64,000 bases of DNA from Svornostia abyssi (GTDB lineage Bacteria; Actinomycetota; Thermoleophilia; Solirubrobacterales; Solirubrobacteraceae), in assembly GCA_024666565.1 (NCBI GenBank), contig CP088295.1:930001-994000 (forward strand), read 5' to 3'. The notes under the pieces were generated by a model. The model made no database searches. It had not been told where the DNA came from and saw only the letters and a list, made by a program, of their open reading frames with translations. The stretch's first letter is position 1, and the number at the start of each line of letters is the position of its first letter. The position numbers were made by a program, and so were the translations under genes. This document shows, one piece after another, positions 42,861 to 51,670 of this stretch.

Positions 42861-43916
42861 ATGGACCACGGACGCTGGATCACCCGCCGTCGCCTGCTGC
42901 GCAATGCCGGCTCGGGCGCGGGGGCGCTCGCACTCGCCGGCGCGGCGGCGCGGCAGCCTGGCGCCGACGCGCTCGCGGCCACGCCGACGTCGTGGCAGGC
43001 CAGCGTGCGCGAACTCGAACGTCGCGTGGAGCTGCGGTACGTCCAGCACGACGACGTCCGCCTGCACTACGCCATCGCCGGTCGCGGCAGCGGCAAGCCG
43101 CTGCTGCTCTTCGTCCACGGGTTCCCCGGCTGGTGGTGGACGTGGCGCCACCTCATGGCCGCGTTCATGGACCGCTACGCCGTGGCCGCGCTTGACATGC
43201 GCGGCTACAACCTCTCCGACAAGCCCGAGGGGGTCGAGCGGTACAAGATCGAGGAACTGGTCGTCGACCTCGCGTACGTCATCGAGGACAGCGGGTACAA
43301 GCAGGCGACGCTGATCGGTCACGACTGGGGAGGGGGCGCCTGCTGGGGCCTGGCGGCCGACGGGCTCGGCGGCAGCGGCTACGTCGAGCGCCTGGTCACG
43401 CTGAACTGCCCGCATCCGTGGGGCATCGAGCGCGAGCGCCACCAGAACCCCAAGCAGGCGGCGGCCGCGAAGTACGCGCAGGAGTTCCGCCTGCCCGACG
43501 CCGCGCAGCGCGCGCTGCCCGAGCAGATGGCGCGCAAGATGTACTACGTGCAGACGCGGGTCACGCCGCTCGCGCTGGCGCTCATCCTGTCGGTGAAGGA
43601 GCCGCTCGACCTGCCGCGCCACTACGAGGCGATGCGGCGCACGTCGATCCAGGCCGCGCTGAACTACTACGGTGCGAACTGGCCCGCCGAGCCCTACCCG
43701 GCGCCCGCGACCGACTTCACCGTCTCGTGCCCGACGCTGTGCATCTTCGGCGAGAAGGACGAGTTCCTCCTCGTCGACGCGCTCGACGGGACCCACCGCT
43801 TCGTGCAGAACGACCTGTCGATCGAGATCATCCAGCGCGCCGAGCACTTCGTGCACAACGACACGCGGGCGCAGGTGACGCGCATCCTCGGCGAGTGGCT
43901 GGCGCGCACGGCATGA
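42861..43916 (+). CDS. Alpha/beta hydrolase, epoxide-hydrolase-like, Tat-exported
   Basis: A 351-residue protein. The N-terminus WITRRRLLRNAGSGAGALAL is a twin-arginine signal, so the enzyme is probably exported folded. The fold shows the oxyanion HGFPGWWWTW, LDMRGYNLSDKP, nucleophile elbow GHDWGG (Asp nucleophile, as in epoxide hydrolases and dehalogenases), late acid region FGEKDEFL and His in AEHFVHNDTRAQV. This set is typical of soluble epoxide hydrolases. ATG 42861 has GGGAGGGG upstream. Its TGA overlaps the next gene's ATG (ATGA), implying translational coupling. Confidence 0.9.
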   Translation: MDHGRWITRRRLLRNAGSGAGALALAGAAARQPGADALAATPTSWQASVRELERRVELRYVQHDDVRLHYAIAGRGSGKPLLLFVHGFPGWWWTWRHLMAAFMDRYAVAALDMRGYNLSDKPEGVERYKIEELVVDLAYVIEDSGYKQATLIGHDWGGGACWGLAADGLGGSGYVERLVTLNCPHPWGIERERHQNPKQAAAAKYAQEFRLPDAAQRALPEQMARKMYYVQTRVTPLALALILSVKEPLDLPRHYEAMRRTSIQAALNYYGANWPAEPYPAPATDFTVSCPTLCIFGEKDEFLLVDALDGTHRFVQNDLSIEIIQRAEHFVHNDTRAQVTRILGEWLARTA

Positions 43917-44953
43917 CGGCGCGCGTGCTGCTCCTCGCCACGGTCGTCGCGCTCGCCGCGGCTGCCCCCGCCCATGCGGCGTGCTCCTCGGTGCGGATCC
44001 CGGTGACGCTTGCCGAGCGCGACGCGCCGCGGGCGACGATCGCGGGAACGCTGTGCCGGCCCACGCGGTCGCCTCGCGCGGTGCAGCTGCTCGTCCACGG
44101 ATCGACGTATGACCGCCGCTACTGGGCCTGGCCCGGGCACGGTGGGACGTACTCGTACGCCGGGGCGATGCAGCGCGCCGGGTACGCCACGCTCGCGATC
44201 GATCGGCTCGGCTCCGGGACGAGCACCCGCCCGGAGGCGGGGCTTGTCAGCTACGCGAACAACATTCGCGCGGTCGACCAGACCGTCGACTGGCTCCGGC
44301 GCCGCCTGCCACGTGCGCGGGTCGTCCTCGTCGGGCATTCGTACGGCACGCTCGTGAGCTCCGCGGTGGCCGGCGGCAGGCGCGACATCGCGGCGCTCGT
44401 CGCCACGGGAGCGACGACCACCGCGGGCACGGCCACGGCGGGCGGGATCGCTCCGTGCCTCGTCGACGCCAGGACGGATCCCGTCACGCGCGCGCTTGTG
44501 CCGAAGGGCGACGGCGGGGCCGGCTACCTGACGTCGCGCGCGGGCTGTCGCGCCGGCGTGTTCTTCGATGCCGCCTTCGCCGACCCGGTGGTCATCGCCG
44601 AGGACGAGGCGCGCAAGGGCACGCTCACCCCCGCTGAGGTGGTCGGCTCGCCGCTCTCCGGTGGCGGACGGTGGCCGGTCGGCGGGGTGCGCGCGCCGGT
44701 GCTGGTGGCCGTCGGCGATCGCGACACGCTGTTCTGCGCGCCGCCGGCGGTGTGCTCGTCGTCGGCCGCGCTGGAGGCGTCCGAGCGCGCGGGGTGGCGT
44801 CGCACCCGGGTCACGGGACTCGTGCATCCGGGGTCCGGCCACAACCTCAACCTGCACCGCAGCGCGCCGGCGTTCTTCTCGGCGGTCGCCTGTTGGCTCG
44901 GCGCGCGCGTTCCGGCAGACGGGACGCGGCGTCGCTGTTCGGCACCTGGGTGA
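43913..44953 (+). CDS. Exported alpha/beta hydrolase, serine type
   Basis: A 346-residue protein with signal peptide ARVLLLATVVALAAAAPAHA. Motifs: LLVHGSTYDRRYW (oxyanion), LAIDRLGSGTSTRP, nucleophile GHSYGTLVS (Ser), acid in VAVGDRDTLFC and His in HPGSGHNLNLH. Several Cys (GTLCRPT, APCLVDA, FCAPPAVC, RRRCSAPG) could form disulfides outside the cell. It is probably an esterase, lipase or thioesterase. It starts in the stop codon of the preceding epoxide-hydrolase-like gene, so the two enzymes may act in one exported pathway. Confidence 0.85.
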   Translation: MTARVLLLATVVALAAAAPAHAACSSVRIPVTLAERDAPRATIAGTLCRPTRSPRAVQLLVHGSTYDRRYWAWPGHGGTYSYAGAMQRAGYATLAIDRLGSGTSTRPEAGLVSYANNIRAVDQTVDWLRRRLPRARVVLVGHSYGTLVSSAVAGGRRDIAALVATGATTTAGTATAGGIAPCLVDARTDPVTRALVPKGDGGAGYLTSRAGCRAGVFFDAAFADPVVIAEDEARKGTLTPAEVVGSPLSGGGRWPVGGVRAPVLVAVGDRDTLFCAPPAVCSSSAALEASERAGWRRTRVTGLVHPGSGHNLNLHRSAPAFFSAVACWLGARVPADGTRRRCSAPG

Positions 44954-44999
44954 AGCGGGTTCAGCACGACGGCCCGGCGCTTCAGATAATGTCGGTTAT

Positions 45000-46457
45000 G
45001 TGAGAACTCAACGCAGCACATCGACCATGCGCCGCGCGGCCCGCGCCGCGCGCACGGCTGCGATCGCTGGGGCGATCGCTGCGACACTGCCCGCCGCCGC
45101 CCACGCTGCCGCGCCGATCGTCCCGGCACAGCCCGCGACCACGTTCGTCGACGGGCTCGGCGTCAACACGCACTTCTCGTGGACCGCCGGCTCGCCGTAC
45201 TGCGAGAACACACTCGAGCTGATGCGCCTGCTCGGCGAGCTCGGCGTGCGGCACGTCCGCGACGGCGGCGAAACCTGGGCCGGCTTTGCCGGGTCGCAGA
45301 GCTGCGGGGGTCTCGAGACCCTGCAGGACCTCTACTCGCAGTACGGCATCAAGACGCAGCTCGTGCTCAACGCGCTGAACCGCGGCCAGAAGACGGTGGC
45401 CGGCGCCCTCGCGGCGCTCGACCAGCCCGGCGCCGCGAATGACCTGCTCGACATCGCCGTGTACCTGCGCGGGGCGGGCGCGCTGTCGGCCGTCGAGGGG
45501 CCGAACGAGTACGACAACGTCGAGAAGACGGTCAACTGGAACGCGCTCGACCCCAAGAACTGGAGCAGCTACACGTTCCCGTGGCGCGACCGGGTCGCCT
45601 CGTTCATGCCCCAGTTCCACAGCAAGGTCCGCGCGCGCTTCGCCGCCGCGGACGTCCCGGTCGTCAACGCCTCGTTCGCCTACGGGCCGCCGAAGACCTA
45701 CGCCCCGACGAACTCCTACAAGGCCTACGCGCGCCTGGGTGACCGGACGGCGACCTTCGACATCGGCAACATGCATCCGTACTCGGGCATCGACAACCCG
45801 GAGAAGTTCGTCGGCGACTGGTTCTCCGACGCGCGGGCGATCTCCCTGACCAAGCCGCTGCAGGCGACCGAGATCGGCTACTACGACAAGGTCCGCGCGG
45901 ACGGCCGGTACGTCTCCAAGCGCGCGGCGTCGATCTACCTGCTCCGCCACGTGCTGGAGATGGCCGCGCGCGGCTCGCAGCGGACGTTCATCTACGAGCT
46001 GTCCGACGGCACGGCCGCGCAGTCCGACCTGTACACGTGGGGTCTGGTCGACAACACCGGCCAGCCCAAGCCCGCCTACCGCGCCCTCAAGCGGCTCATC
46101 GCCGCGGTCAACGACCAGCCGGCCACGGGCACGGCGCCGTCGTCACTCGGCCTCGGTGTGAGCGGCACGGGCGTCCGGTCGCACGTCGTCGGTCAGCGCG
46201 GCGGCACGTACGTCGTGGCCCTGTGGCAGCCGGGCGTGGTGTGGAACACGAGCACCCGCACCGACGTCGAGCCCGCGGCCGTGGGCGCGCAGCTCACCGT
46301 CGACCGCACGTTCGACGTGGCGACGTTCCGACCGGCTGACCAGTCGCAGCTCACCCAGCCGCATGCGTGGACGCCCTCCGGGCAGGCGTCAGCGACGCAG
46401 CCGCGGACGATCTCCGTCGGCGGCGACCCCATCCTCGTGCGGCTCACGCCGCGCTGA
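45000..46457 (+). CDS. Exported glycoside hydrolase-like TIM-barrel protein (clan A)
   Basis: A 485-residue protein with signal peptide RRAARAARTAAIAGAIAATL. The barrel (about 45-370) has VDGLGVNTHFSWT, VRHVRDGGETWAGF, the acid/base Glu at the end of strand 4 in AVEGPNEYDN (Asn-Glu as in clan GH-A) and the nucleophile Glu in LQATEIGYYD. NMHPYSG supports a GH39/GH5-like fold. A C-terminal beta domain (about 375-485) follows. GTG 45000 was chosen because GATAAT at 44985-44990 predicts a transcript beginning within a few bases (near-leaderless); ATG 45027 is the alternative. Substrate unknown. Confidence 0.82.
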   Translation: MRTQRSTSTMRRAARAARTAAIAGAIAATLPAAAHAAAPIVPAQPATTFVDGLGVNTHFSWTAGSPYCENTLELMRLLGELGVRHVRDGGETWAGFAGSQSCGGLETLQDLYSQYGIKTQLVLNALNRGQKTVAGALAALDQPGAANDLLDIAVYLRGAGALSAVEGPNEYDNVEKTVNWNALDPKNWSSYTFPWRDRVASFMPQFHSKVRARFAAADVPVVNASFAYGPPKTYAPTNSYKAYARLGDRTATFDIGNMHPYSGIDNPEKFVGDWFSDARAISLTKPLQATEIGYYDKVRADGRYVSKRAASIYLLRHVLEMAARGSQRTFIYELSDGTAAQSDLYTWGLVDNTGQPKPAYRALKRLIAAVNDQPATGTAPSSLGLGVSGTGVRSHVVGQRGGTYVVALWQPGVVWNTSTRTDVEPAAVGAQLTVDRTFDVATFRPADQSQLTQPHAWTPSGQASATQPRTISVGGDPILVRLTPR

Positions 46458-46472
46458 CTCCACCCCCGAGGG

Positions 46473-46509
46473 CCGGCCGCCCCGTCCTGGACAGGAGCGG
46501 GGCGGCCGG
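46473..46509. terminator. Strong bidirectional terminator hairpin
   Basis: A 12-bp stem CCGGCCGCCCCG / CGGGGCGGCCGG is extended inside by TCCTG-GA-CAGGA with one bulged G. It lies between the convergent glycoside hydrolase (ends 46457) and aldehyde dehydrogenase (ends 46521). Confidence 0.8.
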
Positions 46510-46520
46510 AGTGCTCCTCG

Positions 46521-48167
46521 TTACTTGATGCCCGGCGTGCGCTTGAGGATCCGCAGGCCGAGCGTCATGACCTTCGCCCACATGGCGGGGGTCATCGGCT
46601 TGACCGGCGCGATCGGGATGAGCCGCTGGACGGCGACGCCCTGCGACTCGGTGTACTTCTTGATGCCCTCGGCGCCGTGACGGCGGCCCAGGCCCGAGTC
46701 GCCCATGCCGCCCATGGGGGCGTCGGTCGAGCCCCACGTCGCGATGTAGCCCTCGTTGACGTTCACCGTGCCGGTCCGCAACCGCGCGGCGATCTTCCGC
46801 CCGCGCGCGGTGTCCTTCGTCCACACGCTCGAATTCAGGCCGTAGGGCGTGTCGTTCGCGCGGGCGATCGCCTCGTCCTCGTCGCTGAAGCGGCTGATCG
46901 CGACGACGGGACCGAACGTCTCCTCGCGGAAGCACGTCATGCCCTCGCCGACGTTGTCGAGGAGCGTGGGCTCGTGGAAGTACGGGCCGATGTCCGGCCG
47001 CGCCTTGCCGCCCGCGACGACCGTCGCGCCCTGCTTGACGGCGTCCTCGATGTGGGCGCGCACGGTGTCGAGCTGGCTCTGGGAGATGAGCGAGCCCATG
47101 TCGGCCTTCCATGACAGGTCGGTGTCGAGGCGCATCTCGCCGATGCGCTGCGCGAGCCGTCGGGTGAACTCGTCGGCGACCTTCTCGTGGACCAGGACCC
47201 GCTCGATCGAGATGCAGAGCTGGCCGGCGTTGCCGAACAGCGCGCGCTCGGCGCCGTCGACGGCCTTGCCGATGTCCGCGTCCTCGCAGACGAGCATCGC
47301 GTTCTTGCCGCCGAGCTCCATCGAGCACGGGATGAGCTGCTCGCCGGCCTGCGAGGCCACCGTCCGGCCGGTCGCGGTGGAGCCCGTGAACATGATGTAG
47401 TCGCTGCCCTCGATCATCGGCTTGCCCAGGCGCGCGCCCGAGCCGGTGACGACCTGGAAGAGGTCCGCGGGCATGCCGGCCTCGCGGAGCAGCTCGACGC
47501 CCCACAGCGCGCAGAACGGCGTCTGCTGGTCGGGCTTGAGGACCACCGCGTTGCCCGCCATGAGGGCCGGCGTCGCGTCGCTGATCGCGAGCGTGAGCGG
47601 GTAGTTCCACGGCGCGATGATCGCGACGACGCCGATCGGGTGGTGGTGCTGCCAGACCTGGGTGAGGACCGGCAGCGCGCCCTGGCGGCGCTGTGTGCGC
47701 AGGTGCTTCTCGCCCGTGTTCGCGTAGTACCGCGCCACGATGGCGGTGTCGAGCACCTCCTCGTGCGCCTGGCGGCGAGCCTTGCCGGCCTCGATCTGCA
47801 GGAGGTCGAGCGCCTCGTTCTGCCGGTCGAGAACGAGGTCGTGGAAGCGCAGCAGGATCGCCTTGCGCTCGGCGAAGCTCGTCTTCGCCCACCGCGCCTG
47901 CGCGGCGCGTGCGCGGTCGAGCGCCGCGGCGAGATCCGCCTCGTCGCACATCGGCACCGAGCCGATCGTCTGGCCGGTGAACGGCGCTTCGACCTCGCGC
48001 ATCTCGCGCGGCCCCTCGGTCTGGACCAGCCCCGCGAGGCGCTGCAGGCGCGCACCGTCGATCAGGGCCGAGCCGGTGGATGGGAGCGAGGCGGTCTGGG
48101 GCTTCGCGGGGGATGTGCCGTTCGTGGCGGCAGCAGCGCCGTTGGACGTGGCGGCGGTTGAGGACAT
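46521..48167 (-). CDS. Aldehyde dehydrogenase family protein (semialdehyde-dehydrogenase type)
   Basis: A 548-residue NAD(P)-dependent enzyme. The Ala/Thr/Asn-rich first 35 residues are non-conserved. Motifs: IIAPWNYPLTLAISDATPAL, IMFTGSTATGRTVA, catalytic Glu near 282 (MELGGKNAML) and Cys near 317 (FGNAGQLCIS), CFREETFGPVVAI, and PMGGMGDSGLGRRHG. The best fit is the succinate-semialdehyde dehydrogenase group. ATG 48167 has GGAGG upstream. The nearest upstream same-strand gene is PadR (ends 48221), but the spacing suggests a separate promoter. Confidence 0.94.
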   Translation of the reverse strand: MSSTAATSNGAAAATNGTSPAKPQTASLPSTGSALIDGARLQRLAGLVQTEGPREMREVEAPFTGQTIGSVPMCDEADLAAALDRARAAQARWAKTSFAERKAILLRFHDLVLDRQNEALDLLQIEAGKARRQAHEEVLDTAIVARYYANTGEKHLRTQRRQGALPVLTQVWQHHHPIGVVAIIAPWNYPLTLAISDATPALMAGNAVVLKPDQQTPFCALWGVELLREAGMPADLFQVVTGSGARLGKPMIEGSDYIMFTGSTATGRTVASQAGEQLIPCSMELGGKNAMLVCEDADIGKAVDGAERALFGNAGQLCISIERVLVHEKVADEFTRRLAQRIGEMRLDTDLSWKADMGSLISQSQLDTVRAHIEDAVKQGATVVAGGKARPDIGPYFHEPTLLDNVGEGMTCFREETFGPVVAISRFSDEDEAIARANDTPYGLNSSVWTKDTARGRKIAARLRTGTVNVNEGYIATWGSTDAPMGGMGDSGLGRRHGAEGIKKYTESQGVAVQRLIPIAPVKPMTPAMWAKVMTLGLRILKRTPGIK

Positions 48168-48220
48168 GCGGTGCCTCCGGGTGTCTGGGAGGTCAAGGCT
48201 ACCGGCCGGTCAGTTCGGCG

Positions 48221-48763
48221 TCAGCGGTCCGTGGCCTCGTCCTGCAGATCGATGAGGGCGCGGTGCAGCGCCGTGCCGAACCGCAGGACCCGCTCGGCCT
48301 CCGGCAGGTTGCCGGCCGCGCGGACGCCCTCGAGGTACCCGTCGAGGAGCGCGAGCTGCTCGGCGTGCCACGCCTTCTTGCGTGCGGCCAGCGGCTCGGG
48401 ATCCGCGCCGAAGAAGACCTTCAGCATGCCCTCGTCGTGCATCACGGGCGGCGCGGCGTCCGTGTCGGCCAGCCAGGCATCGAGCGCCTCGCGGCCGCGC
48501 GGCGTGATCGTGTACTCCTTGCGCCGCCGCCCGCCCTCCTCCTGGACCTCGTGCAGGTAGCCGGCGGTCGCCAGCCGGGCCGGTTCCGCGTACAGGGTGG
48601 TGTGCGGCGTGGGCCAGAAGTTCGAGACGGTGAGCTCGACCGCCCGCTTGAGGTCGTACGGCGTGGCGGTGCCCAGCTGCGCGACGAGACCGAGCACGAC
48701 GTACGACATGCTCGTCAGCTTGATGTCCGGTTCCCCCTCGGTCACGTGCACATCCTTGTGCAT
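48221..48763 (-). CDS. PadR-family transcriptional regulator
   Basis: A 180-residue winged-helix regulator: SMSYVVLGLVAQLGTATPYD, SNFWPTPHTTLYAEPARLAT, YLHEVQEEGGRRRKEYTITP, then a C-terminal helical Vir-like dimerisation region (AARKKAWHAEQLALLDGYLE). ATG 48763; GTG 48745 is an alternative. It is the last gene of a tightly spaced minus-strand run beginning at the TetR gene (52366), 18 bp after LtrA. Confidence 0.9.
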   Translation of the reverse strand: MHKDVHVTEGEPDIKLTSMSYVVLGLVAQLGTATPYDLKRAVELTVSNFWPTPHTTLYAEPARLATAGYLHEVQEEGGRRRKEYTITPRGREALDAWLADTDAAPPVMHDEGMLKVFFGADPEPLAARKKAWHAEQLALLDGYLEGVRAAGNLPEAERVLRFGTALHRALIDLQDEATDR

Positions 48764-48781
48764 CTGCCGGATCGGCGTCGG

Positions 48782-49960
48782 TCAGCCGTGGTCGACCTGA
48801 TGGCGCAGCCGGTCGCGCAGCTCGGCGAATCGCCAGGTCTCGTAGGCGATGAGCGCCCAGAGCAGCACCACGACGATGCCGACGAGCGGCAGCGCGTCGA
48901 TGTCCTTGTGCAGCGGGATGAGCGCGAGCAGGAGAGCCGCGGCGACGACGCGCTGCGTGCTGAACCGATGCACGTTGCGCCACCGGAACGCGACGTGCGC
49001 GAGCAGGTAGAGGGCGGGGCCGCCCAGCAGGCCGACCGCCCCGATGACCTTCAGGGGGTCGTCGACGTGCTCGATCGTCTTCTTCAGCCCCAGGGCGCAG
49101 AGCACGATCCCGATCACCATCGGGAGGTGCAGGTACGAGTACGAGTCGCGCGCGATGCCGTTGCGCTCCCGGCCGGGCGCCGCCTTGCTCAGGCGCCGCT
49201 CGGCCACGAGGGCGACGACGTCGAAGTACATCCACCACAGCGCCGAGGCGATCGCGACGCCGCCCACCGCGGCGAGCACCTCGCCGCTGTCGACCGCGAT
49301 GCCCTCCGCGCCGACGCCGATCGCGACGATCGACTCACCGAGCGCGATGATGAGGATGAGGCCGTGGCGCTCGGCGTAGTGCGCGGGCGCGAGCTTCCAG
49401 CCCTCCTGGCCGAAGACCAGCGGCCCGCCGTAGTCGATGAGCAGCGCGATCGCCCACACGGCGCCCTGCAGTTCGGCGTCGAGGAATGACGCGCCGACGA
49501 TGAGCCCCACGCCGATCGCCGTGCTCACCGCGAGCCCGGCGACGGACCTGCGGAGCTCCGGGTCGTCGCGGCTCGCCAGCCAGAACAGCCAGATGTGGGC
49601 GAAGCGGACGCCGCCGTACGCGCAGGCGAAGAGGAGCGCGCGGTCGTCGAAGGCCTCGGGCACGCAGAGCGCGACGATGACGAGCGCGGCCATCGCCGCG
49701 AACATCGCGAACCGGACGGCGCCCTCCTCCGGGTCGACGACGCTCGTCAGCCACGCGTAGCCGACCCACGTCCACCACAGCAGCGCCATCACGAGGACGC
49801 CCTTCGCGAGGCCCTCCCAGGTCGGCTGGCCGGCGATTAGCGCGGTGACCTGGGTGATCGCGAGGACGAAGACCAGGTCGAAGAACAGCTCAAGCGGCTT
49901 GACGCGTGCTTCGTCGTCGCGTCGGACGGGGCCCAGTCGGCCGGACGTAGTGGTACTCAC
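48782..49960 (-). CDS. Low-temperature-requirement A (LtrA) family membrane protein
   Basis: A 392-residue membrane protein with about 11 hydrophobic helices. The LtrA signature KPLELFFDLVFVLAITQVTA opens the protein, followed by LLWWTWVGYAWLTSVVDPEE, GVRFAHIWLFW, PAHYAERHGLILIIALGESI and ALWWMYFDVVAL. The biochemical function of LtrA proteins is not established. ATG 49960 is 7 bp after the carboxymuconolactone-decarboxylase-like stop, so the genes are co-transcribed. Confidence 0.94.
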   Translation of the reverse strand: MSTTTSGRLGPVRRDDEARVKPLELFFDLVFVLAITQVTALIAGQPTWEGLAKGVLVMALLWWTWVGYAWLTSVVDPEEGAVRFAMFAAMAALVIVALCVPEAFDDRALLFACAYGGVRFAHIWLFWLASRDDPELRRSVAGLAVSTAIGVGLIVGASFLDAELQGAVWAIALLIDYGGPLVFGQEGWKLAPAHYAERHGLILIIALGESIVAIGVGAEGIAVDSGEVLAAVGGVAIASALWWMYFDVVALVAERRLSKAAPGRERNGIARDSYSYLHLPMVIGIVLCALGLKKTIEHVDDPLKVIGAVGLLGGPALYLLAHVAFRWRNVHRFSTQRVVAAALLLALIPLHKDIDALPLVGIVVVLLWALIAYETWRFAELRDRLRHQVDHG

Positions 49961-49967
49961 GCGGCGA

Positions 49968-50564
49968 TCATGCCACGCGCTCTACCTGGACTCCCAGCCC
50001 GTTGAGCGTCATCGCCAGGCCCTCGTACGCGCCCACGAGCATGAGCAGTTCGATCGCGTCACGTTCGCTGAGGTGCGCGCGCAGGTCGTTCCACGTCTCG
50101 TCGCTGAGCTGGTGCGCGGCGTGCAGCTCGTCGGCGCAGCGCAGCAGCGCTTCCTGCCGGGGCGTCCAGCCGCCGGCGAGCGGACCCTCGACGACGGCCG
50201 CGACCTGGTCGGGGGTCAGCCCGCAGCGCAGGCCGAGCAGGACGTGCTGGTGCCACTCGTACGCGCTGCCCGTGTTCGCAGCGACGCGGAGGATGATGAG
50301 CTCCGAGTCCTCGCGCGGGAGCTTGCCCCCGGGCATCAGGGCGCCCGCGAAGATGAGCCAGCGGCGGAACAGCCAGCGGTGCCGGCCGAGCGTCGTGAAG
50401 ATGTTGATCGGCCCCGTGCCGGCGATGCGGCCGGCGATCGCGGCGATGACCCAGTTCAGGACGCCGACATCGGACCGGCGCCCGGGCGAGACGCGTGCCT
50501 GATGGGGCCCGCGCGGGGGAACGAGGGCGCGGAGTTCGTCGACGGTGATAGCCATAATGGTCAT
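49968..50564 (-). CDS. Carboxymuconolactone decarboxylase-family protein
   Basis: A 198-residue helical protein: RHRWLFRRWLIFAGALMPGG, KLPREDSELIILRVAANTGS and AYEWHQHVLLGLRCGL form the family core, with RDAIELLMLVGAYEGLAMTL. The CxxC of AhpD is absent, as in CMD-type or unknown-function members. ATG 50564; ATG 50555 is also possible. It lies between the alcohol dehydrogenase (37 bp upstream) and LtrA. It may participate in the same detoxification or catabolic step, which is inference. Confidence 0.9.
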   Translation of the reverse strand: MTIMAITVDELRALVPPRGPHQARVSPGRRSDVGVLNWVIAAIAGRIAGTGPINIFTTLGRHRWLFRRWLIFAGALMPGGKLPREDSELIILRVAANTGSAYEWHQHVLLGLRCGLTPDQVAAVVEGPLAGGWTPRQEALLRCADELHAAHQLSDETWNDLRAHLSERDAIELLMLVGAYEGLAMTLNGLGVQVERVA

Positions 50565-50601
50565 TATCTCTGATTGTCGCCGCGCCGTGGGGATATCCGT
50601 C

Positions 50602-51660
50602 CTACAGCGTCGACATGTCGATCACGTACCGGAAGTCCAGCTGGCCCGCAGCCATGGCGTCGTACGCCGCGTTGATCTGGTCCACCGGGATCGTCTCGAT
50701 GTCCGCGGTGATGCCGTGCTCGCCGCAGAAGTCCAGGAGCTCCTGGGTTCCGGGGAGTCCGCCGATGAGCGACCCGCTGACGCTCCGGCGCCGCTGGACG
50801 AGCAGCCGCGCGTCGACGCTGTCGGCCAGCGGCTCGATCGCCCCGACGATGACGAGCGCGCCGTCCAGCCCGAGCAGCTTGAGGTAGGGATCGACGGGGT
50901 GGCCGACGGGGATCGTGTCGATGATGAGGTCGAGCGACCCGCGGGCGCGGCGCAGGTCGTCGCGGTCGGTGGAGATCAGGACGTCGTGCGCGCCCGCGCG
51001 ACGGGCGTGCTCGGCCTTTGCGGGGCTGCGGGTGATCGCCGTGACCTCCGCTCCGAGCGCCTTCGCGAGCTTGATCGCCATGAGCCCGAGCCCACCGAAC
51101 CCGGCGACGCCGACCTTCGTGCCGGGGCCCGCGCCCGCCGCCCGCAGGGGCGACCACGTCGTGATGCCCGCGCACAGGATCGGCGCGGCGCCGGCGGGGT
51201 CGAGTCCGTCGGGGATGCGCAGGACGAACCGCTCCTGCACCGTGATGGCGTTCGCGTAGCCGCCGAACGTCGGATGGTCGAAGTCCGGGTCCGGCGAGTT
51301 GTACGTGTAGGTGCCCCCGGGGCAGTACTGCTCCAGGCCGCGCTGGCACGCGTCGCACTCGCGGCACGAGTCGACGACGCAGCCCACGCCCACGGTGTCG
51401 CCGGGCGCGAACGCCGTGACGCCCGGGCCGACCTCGCGCACGCGGCCCACGATCTCGTGGCCGGGCAGGCACGGGTACGTCGTGCCGTGCCACTCGTTGC
51501 GCGCGGTGTGCAGGTCGGAGTGGCAGATCCCGCACCAGTCGATGTCGATGAGGACGTCGCCCTCGCGCGGCGCGCGCCGCTGGAAGTCGATCGGGGCGAG
51601 CTGGGCGTCGGCCGCCGGGGCGGCCCAGCCGCGGGCGGGGAGCGGGGGGAGCGTGGCCAT
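50602..51660 (-). CDS. Zinc-dependent alcohol dehydrogenase (CAD/YahK-like)
   Basis: A 352-residue medium-chain dehydrogenase. Catalytic Zn site: WCGICHSDLH, LPGHEIVGRV. Structural Zn lobe with four Cys: DSCRECDACQRGLEQYC. Cofactor motif GVAGFGGLGLMAIKLAKALG, with Thr-Arg-Ser after beta-2 (TAITRSPAK), which favours NADPH. This is the cinnamyl-alcohol-dehydrogenase/YahK type of aldehyde reductase. ATG 51660 starts 10 bp after the TetR stop, so it is probably regulated by that repressor. Confidence 0.94.
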   Translation of the reverse strand: MATLPPLPARGWAAPAADAQLAPIDFQRRAPREGDVLIDIDWCGICHSDLHTARNEWHGTTYPCLPGHEIVGRVREVGPGVTAFAPGDTVGVGCVVDSCRECDACQRGLEQYCPGGTYTYNSPDPDFDHPTFGGYANAITVQERFVLRIPDGLDPAGAAPILCAGITTWSPLRAAGAGPGTKVGVAGFGGLGLMAIKLAKALGAEVTAITRSPAKAEHARRAGAHDVLISTDRDDLRRARGSLDLIIDTIPVGHPVDPYLKLLGLDGALVIVGAIEPLADSVDARLLVQRRRSVSGSLIGGLPGTQELLDFCGEHGITADIETIPVDQINAAYDAMAAGQLDFRYVIDMSTL

Positions 51661-51670
51661 GGGCTGCACG

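Noticed and set aside
36964..46457. A secondary-metabolite gene cluster around the P450
   Set aside because: No polyketide synthase, peptide synthetase, terpene cyclase or tailoring set is present; the P450 stands alone. PhzF at 59520 likewise has no phenazine neighbours.
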